The translations under genes and the position numbers were made by a program. The notes beneath the pieces were generated by a model, which saw only the letters and a list, made by a program, of their open reading frames with translations, did not search any database and was not told the DNA's origin. A stretch of 8,383 nucleotides of DNA from Rs1 sp034111875 (GTDB lineage Bacteria > Pseudomonadota > Gammaproteobacteria > Pseudomonadales > Balneatricaceae). Positions 5,942-8,383 of this stretch are shown piece after piece (the first letter of the stretch is position 1; each line of letters starts with the position of its first letter). The stretch covers positions 1 through 8,383 of the forward strand of contig JAWUWK010000118.1 of NCBI GenBank assembly GCA_034111875.1, written 5' to 3'.

Positions 5942-6040
5942 GGTTTGTTAATTTAATATTCTCTGTTTTGGTCAAAACCAGCCAGTGTTCATTGACGCTG
6001 GTAAATACTGAGCGTCGTAGTAGTGCAAAAGTTTTATATA

Positions 6041-6060
6041 GAATTATTAGCCGATAATTC
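6041..6060. promoter_or_regulatory. 20-bp inverted repeat upstream of lysO, candidate operator
   Basis: GAATTAT (6041-6047) is the exact reverse complement of ATAATTC (6054-6060) with a six-base centre. It lies 64 bases before the lysO start and just upstream of a TATAAA at 6075-6080 that could be a -10 element. Position and symmetry suit a regulator site. AraC-type proteins more often bind direct repeats, so the adjacent regulator need not be the binder. Confidence 0.4.
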
Positions 6061-6124
6061 AATGTTTCTCAACCTATAAATATCGATTAAGGTAGTTGGC
6101 GATAAGCTATTTCTAGGAATAAAA

Positions 6125-7045
6125 ATGACCATTTTAATCACCCTTGGACCACTCTTAGTTGCTCTGCTTCTCGGTTACTTCTGCAGTATCCGCGCTCTGA
6201 GTTCGCCATTATTAGATAAAAGTCTAAAATGGTTGACCATGGCGATGTTAGCATTGATAGGCTACAGCATTGGCGGCCTGGAAAATCTACAAAGCAAGCT
6301 CTATAGCGCCGGTATGATGGCGCTGTTACTTTTTGCTTTAGTGACAATGAGTAATATTGGTTTCCTCACTCTGAGTGGGCGAATATTCGACAAGCGCAAG
6401 TCTGTAATTACAGCGAAAGCGCCGCAGCAGAATGTCGGTTTTAGCTTCGGGGTCTTTTCCGATTCTCTAGAGACTATTTTTTGGGTACTACTTGGGGGAG
6501 GCGCAGGTTATTTCAGTGAAGGCTTTTTTCATCAAGCCGATGCGCTGGTTACTTGGATGCTCTATTGTTTACTATTTTTAATCGGCCAGCAACTCTATAG
6601 AGGTAACTACCGGCTGCGATCACTGTTTCTCAACGTACAAGGTCTGATTATTGGGGCGACAGTATTCGTTAGTACACTGCTGGCCGGTGTCGTCGGGGCT
6701 TGGTTTCTAGAAATTCCTATTTTTCATGGAATGGCGGTTGTCTCAGGCTTTGGCTGGTATAGTTTATCAGGGATTTTACTGACAGATTTGGGTAGCCCAG
6801 CATTGGGCACCACGGCGTTTTTATTAGATATTGGTCGAGAGATTTGCGCCCTTATGTTGATTCCTTTACTCAGCCGCATCAATAGGCATTGTAGTGTCGG
6901 ATACAGTGGTGCGACGGCAATGGATTTCACGTTGCCTATGCTGGGCAAATTTCACGGTGCGATTATTATCCCCACCGCGATCGCCAGTGGTTTTGTATTG
7001 AGTCTAATGGTACCTATATTAATACCCCTGTTATTATCACTCTGA
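6125..7045 (+). CDS. lysO: LysO family L-lysine exporter
   Basis: This encodes 306 residues, close to the ~300 of E. coli LysO (YbjE). It is a polytopic inner-membrane protein with many hydrophobic helices. The N-terminal region (1-~85) opens with LITLGPLLVALLLGYF. After a polar loop (~85-108, FDKRKSVITAKAPQQN) comes the conserved exporter domain. It has GGGAGYF (124-130), GFGWYSLSGILLTD (208-221), LGTTAFLLDIGRE (227-239), MLIPLLSR (244-251) and GATAMDFTLP (262-271), the family's signature repeats. LysO pumps lysine and the analogue thialysine out of the cell. The ATG is supported by AGGA six bases upstream. In E. coli the gene is controlled by ArgP; here it follows a GbdR-like regulator and a 20-bp palindrome, suggesting different control. 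No truncation or frameshift is seen. Confidence 0.92.
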   Translation: MTILITLGPLLVALLLGYFCSIRALSSPLLDKSLKWLTMAMLALIGYSIGGLENLQSKLYSAGMMALLLFALVTMSNIGFLTLSGRIFDKRKSVITAKAPQQNVGFSFGVFSDSLETIFWVLLGGGAGYFSEGFFHQADALVTWMLYCLLFLIGQQLYRGNYRLRSLFLNVQGLIIGATVFVSTLLAGVVGAWFLEIPIFHGMAVVSGFGWYSLSGILLTDLGSPALGTTAFLLDIGREICALMLIPLLSRINRHCSVGYSGATAMDFTLPMLGKFHGAIIIPTAIASGFVLSLMVPILIPLLLSL

Positions 7046-7251
7046 GGCTGATCGAGAATAATGCGAGAGGTAACGAGATTTAGGGCTAAATATTTTTGAC
7101 CCAGCATGTTGTTGACAATTCCTTAAAAAATGGTCACTTGCGCGGATTAAAAGACACATATGGACACCCCATTATCGTCAAATTGAATTGTCGTGTTCAT
7201 CGTGCCGTCGCACAAATTTAAGTTCTCTGTTTCGTTTCGCAGGCTGATCGA
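7045..7251. repeat. 11-bp direct repeat flanking ~185 bp after lysO
   Basis: AGGCTGATCGA occurs at 7045-7055 (overlapping the end of lysO) and again at 7241-7251. The 185 bases between hold the proposed IS end and no gene. Such a pair could mark a duplication or insertion footprint, but an 11-mer repeat can also arise by chance. Confidence 0.3.
7078..7097 (+). terminator. Weak terminator candidate after lysO
   Basis: ATTTA (7078-7082) and TAAAT (7087-7091) form an AT-rich stem with a GGGC loop, followed by ATTTTT (7092-7097). It lies 32 bases after the lysO stop, a typical position. The stem is short and weak, so termination would be inefficient. Confidence 0.3.
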
Positions 7252-7329
7252 TCATTGATAAAAAGACGCTACTTTTACATATATACGGCTTCTTTTATGA
7301 GTCGTTTAGTACTCGAGCCATGATAAAAT

Positions 7330-7440
7330 TTAAGACGCGCTGACTGCCTTGGCAGCCACCTGACCTCTAAGGTCTCTGTCCTTACACAGGTTCTAGTCAG
7401 CGCTTAACCGTTTTACTCATCAGTGCCAATTGCACCGTCA
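7330..7440 (-). ncRNA. Candidate bridge RNA/seekRNA of the IS110/IS1111 element
   Basis: This lies 40-150 bases downstream of the transposase stop, in transposase orientation. The minus strand folds as a closed multi-branch structure. The outer stem GCGCTGACT/AGTCAGCGC has nine exact pairs (7337-7345 with 7395-7403). Inside it are ACCTG/CAGGT, GACCT/AGGTC with a TAG loop, and CTGC/GCAG with a CAAG loop. A further small hairpin GTGC/GCAC lies at 7423-7435. The IS1111 group is known to encode its guide RNA between the transposase stop and the right end, so position and folding fit. No guide loops have been matched to target or donor sequence, so the call is inference. Confidence 0.45.
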
Positions 7441-7479
7441 CAGGAAGGCTCCTCTTTTAAAATCGAATGTGTTTACAAC

Positions 7480-8383
7480 TTAGTAATTTGATTGGTAGTT
7501 CTCACCTCTGGCCAATACTGACCAAAGAATTCTTGCTAGCTTAATCGCCAGCGCGACTATCACTATTTTCGGCGATTTATGAGCGATGAGGTGCTTGATC
7601 CAGCACGATAATTTATCGTTCTTTTTATCTACCCAATTGATCACCGTTCTCGCACCATGAATGAGTAATGTTCGTAGCCGTTTATTACCGTGTTTACTTA
7701 TTTTACCCATATAGCAACTTTACCGCTGGCATAATGCTTGGGCGTTAACCCTAACCAAGCAGCAAACTGTCCACCGTTTTTAAACTGCTTACCTGTCTTT
7801 ATGGCAGCTATTGTCTCAGCGGCAATAATAGGGCCGATTCCCGATACTTGCTTTACTCGTTTATAGTCTTTGTCATGTTTAAGCCGCTCGTGAGACTGCT
7901 TCGTTGTCTCTTCAATGCAAGCGTCTAGCTCTGTTAACTCGATATACATTCCTTGAAAAAAAGTGCGCGCAGTCATCGTAAGCGGCTGTTCCGCATCTTC
8001 TATGATACGTGGTAATTGCTTATAAAGAATGTTCGCGCCTTTAGCGACGACGATATGATATTCAGCCAATAAACCGCGTACTTAATTGATCACAGCAGTG
8101 CGATTTTTCATAAGACGTTCGCGAATACGCTGTAAACATTGTATATCTTGATTCCTTAGCGGCTTTACCGGAACAAAGTAAATATTAGGTCGCTAACTCG
8201 CTTCAGTTATGTCGAGTGCATCATTACGGTCGTTTTTATTCCCTTGAACAAAAGGCTTAACCTTTATCGGGGGTATTAGCTTCACTGTATGACCGAGTTC
8301 TTGAATGGCGCGCCCCCAAGGGTGGGAGGAGTAACAAGCTTTCATCGCCACAATGGTAGGTTCAAATTGACGTAGTTCATGCA
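7480..8383 (-). pseudogene. IS110-family transposase, 5'-truncated by the window and inactivated
   Basis: Minus-strand reading from the edge gives HELRQFEPTIVAMKACYSSH, then HPWGRAIQELGHTVKLIPP and VQGNKNDRNDALDI, the RuvC-like DEDD catalytic region. The family's Glu in the VAMEA motif is Lys here; the Asp pair of NDRNDA remains. In-frame stops occur at TAG 8193-8195 and at TAA 8082-8084, where Gln is expected. After that QLPRIIEDAEQPLTMTART, VSGIGPIIAAETIAAIKTG, QFAAWLGLTPKHYASG belong to the transposase_20 domain, with the YASG serine present. A frameshift near 7706-7712 separates this from GKISKHGNKRLRTLLIHGAR and VALAIKLARILWSVLARGE, ending at TAA 7480-7482. Apart from these four lesions the protein is complete to its C-terminus. 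It cannot make active transposase; an intact copy elsewhere could act in trans. Confidence 0.9.

Larger units (their letters stand above)
7150..8383 (-). mobile_element. IS110-family element (IS1111-like layout), damaged, right part of window
   Basis: The element runs from beyond the window's right edge to somewhere near 7150-7170. Its transposase remains occupy 7480-8383 and are followed by ~300 bases of non-coding DNA with strong secondary structure. The segment GGACACCCC (7162-7170) is my guess for the end, because IS ends of this type often carry GTGTCC-like sequence; no target duplication can confirm it, as IS110 elements usually make none. Long non-coding DNA downstream rather than upstream of the transposase is the arrangement described for the IS1111 group. 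Confidence 0.5.

Noticed and set aside
5965..6002. Hairpins after the regulator gene (GTTTT/AAAAC and CCAGC/GCTGG) as terminators
   Set aside because: Neither is followed by a T-run on the plus strand.
7147..7200. 17-codon minus-strand ORF near the proposed IS end (MNTTIQFDDNGV...)
   Set aside because: It is very short, without a ribosome site, and likely chance sequence around the IS boundary.
1..8383. CRISPR array, tRNA or rRNA genes, defence system
   Set aside because: No regularly spaced repeats, no tRNA-like cloverleaf with CCA-end features, no rRNA sequence and no recognisable defence proteins were seen.

Overview
The window looks like chromosomal DNA from an AT-rich gammaproteobacterium, probably marine or environmental. 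The evidence is the mix of genes: a PAS-GGDEF-EAL signalling protein, a GbdR-like GlxA/AraC regulator, a LysO-type lysine exporter, integron cassettes and IS5- and IS110-family insertion sequences. The genus cannot be fixed from sequence reading alone.

Layout from left to right. (1) 1-1758 (+) is the 3' part of a c-di-GMP turnover protein with intact GGDEF, RxxD and EAL motifs. Its last ~50 residues are not EAL sequence. They are the translated end of an IS5-like transposase, fused in frame, and decayed remains of that transposase continue to 1928. (2) About 2038-4112 is a block of short minus-strand genes. Two are separated by attC-like recombination sites with paired arms (2522-2573 and 3070-3128), and further single core half-sites are present. 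I read this as a decaying integron cassette array with no integrase in the window. Its genes are an unknown 103-residue protein with coding-like sequence past its stop, a secreted DUF4399 protein, a frameshifted ~49-residue membrane protein, a membrane protein broken by a TGA codon and a frame change, and a small one-helix protein. A hairpin followed by T4 on the minus strand at 4246-4285 sits upstream of the array. (3) About 4290-4819 is AT-rich non-coding DNA with one inverted repeat. (4) 4820-5941 (+) is a GlxA/GbdR-like transcription factor, followed by lysO at 6125-7045 (+) with a 20-bp inverted repeat between them. (5) From roughly 7150 to the right edge is a damaged IS110-family element on the minus strand. 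It carries two in-frame stops, one frameshift and a changed catalytic glutamate. A strongly structured segment downstream of its transposase (7330-7440) may be its guide RNA (bridge RNA/seekRNA).

The likely functional genes are the cyclase/phosphodiesterase, the regulator, lysO and the DUF4399 protein, and possibly the two small cassette genes. Regulator and exporter are co-oriented and may form one amino-acid or osmolyte response unit, but that link is inferred. The left and right blocks are both marked by mobile-element decay. The best candidates for something new are the transposase-tailed EAL protein, the orphan cassette array with its unknown proteins, and the putative IS1111-type guide RNA.
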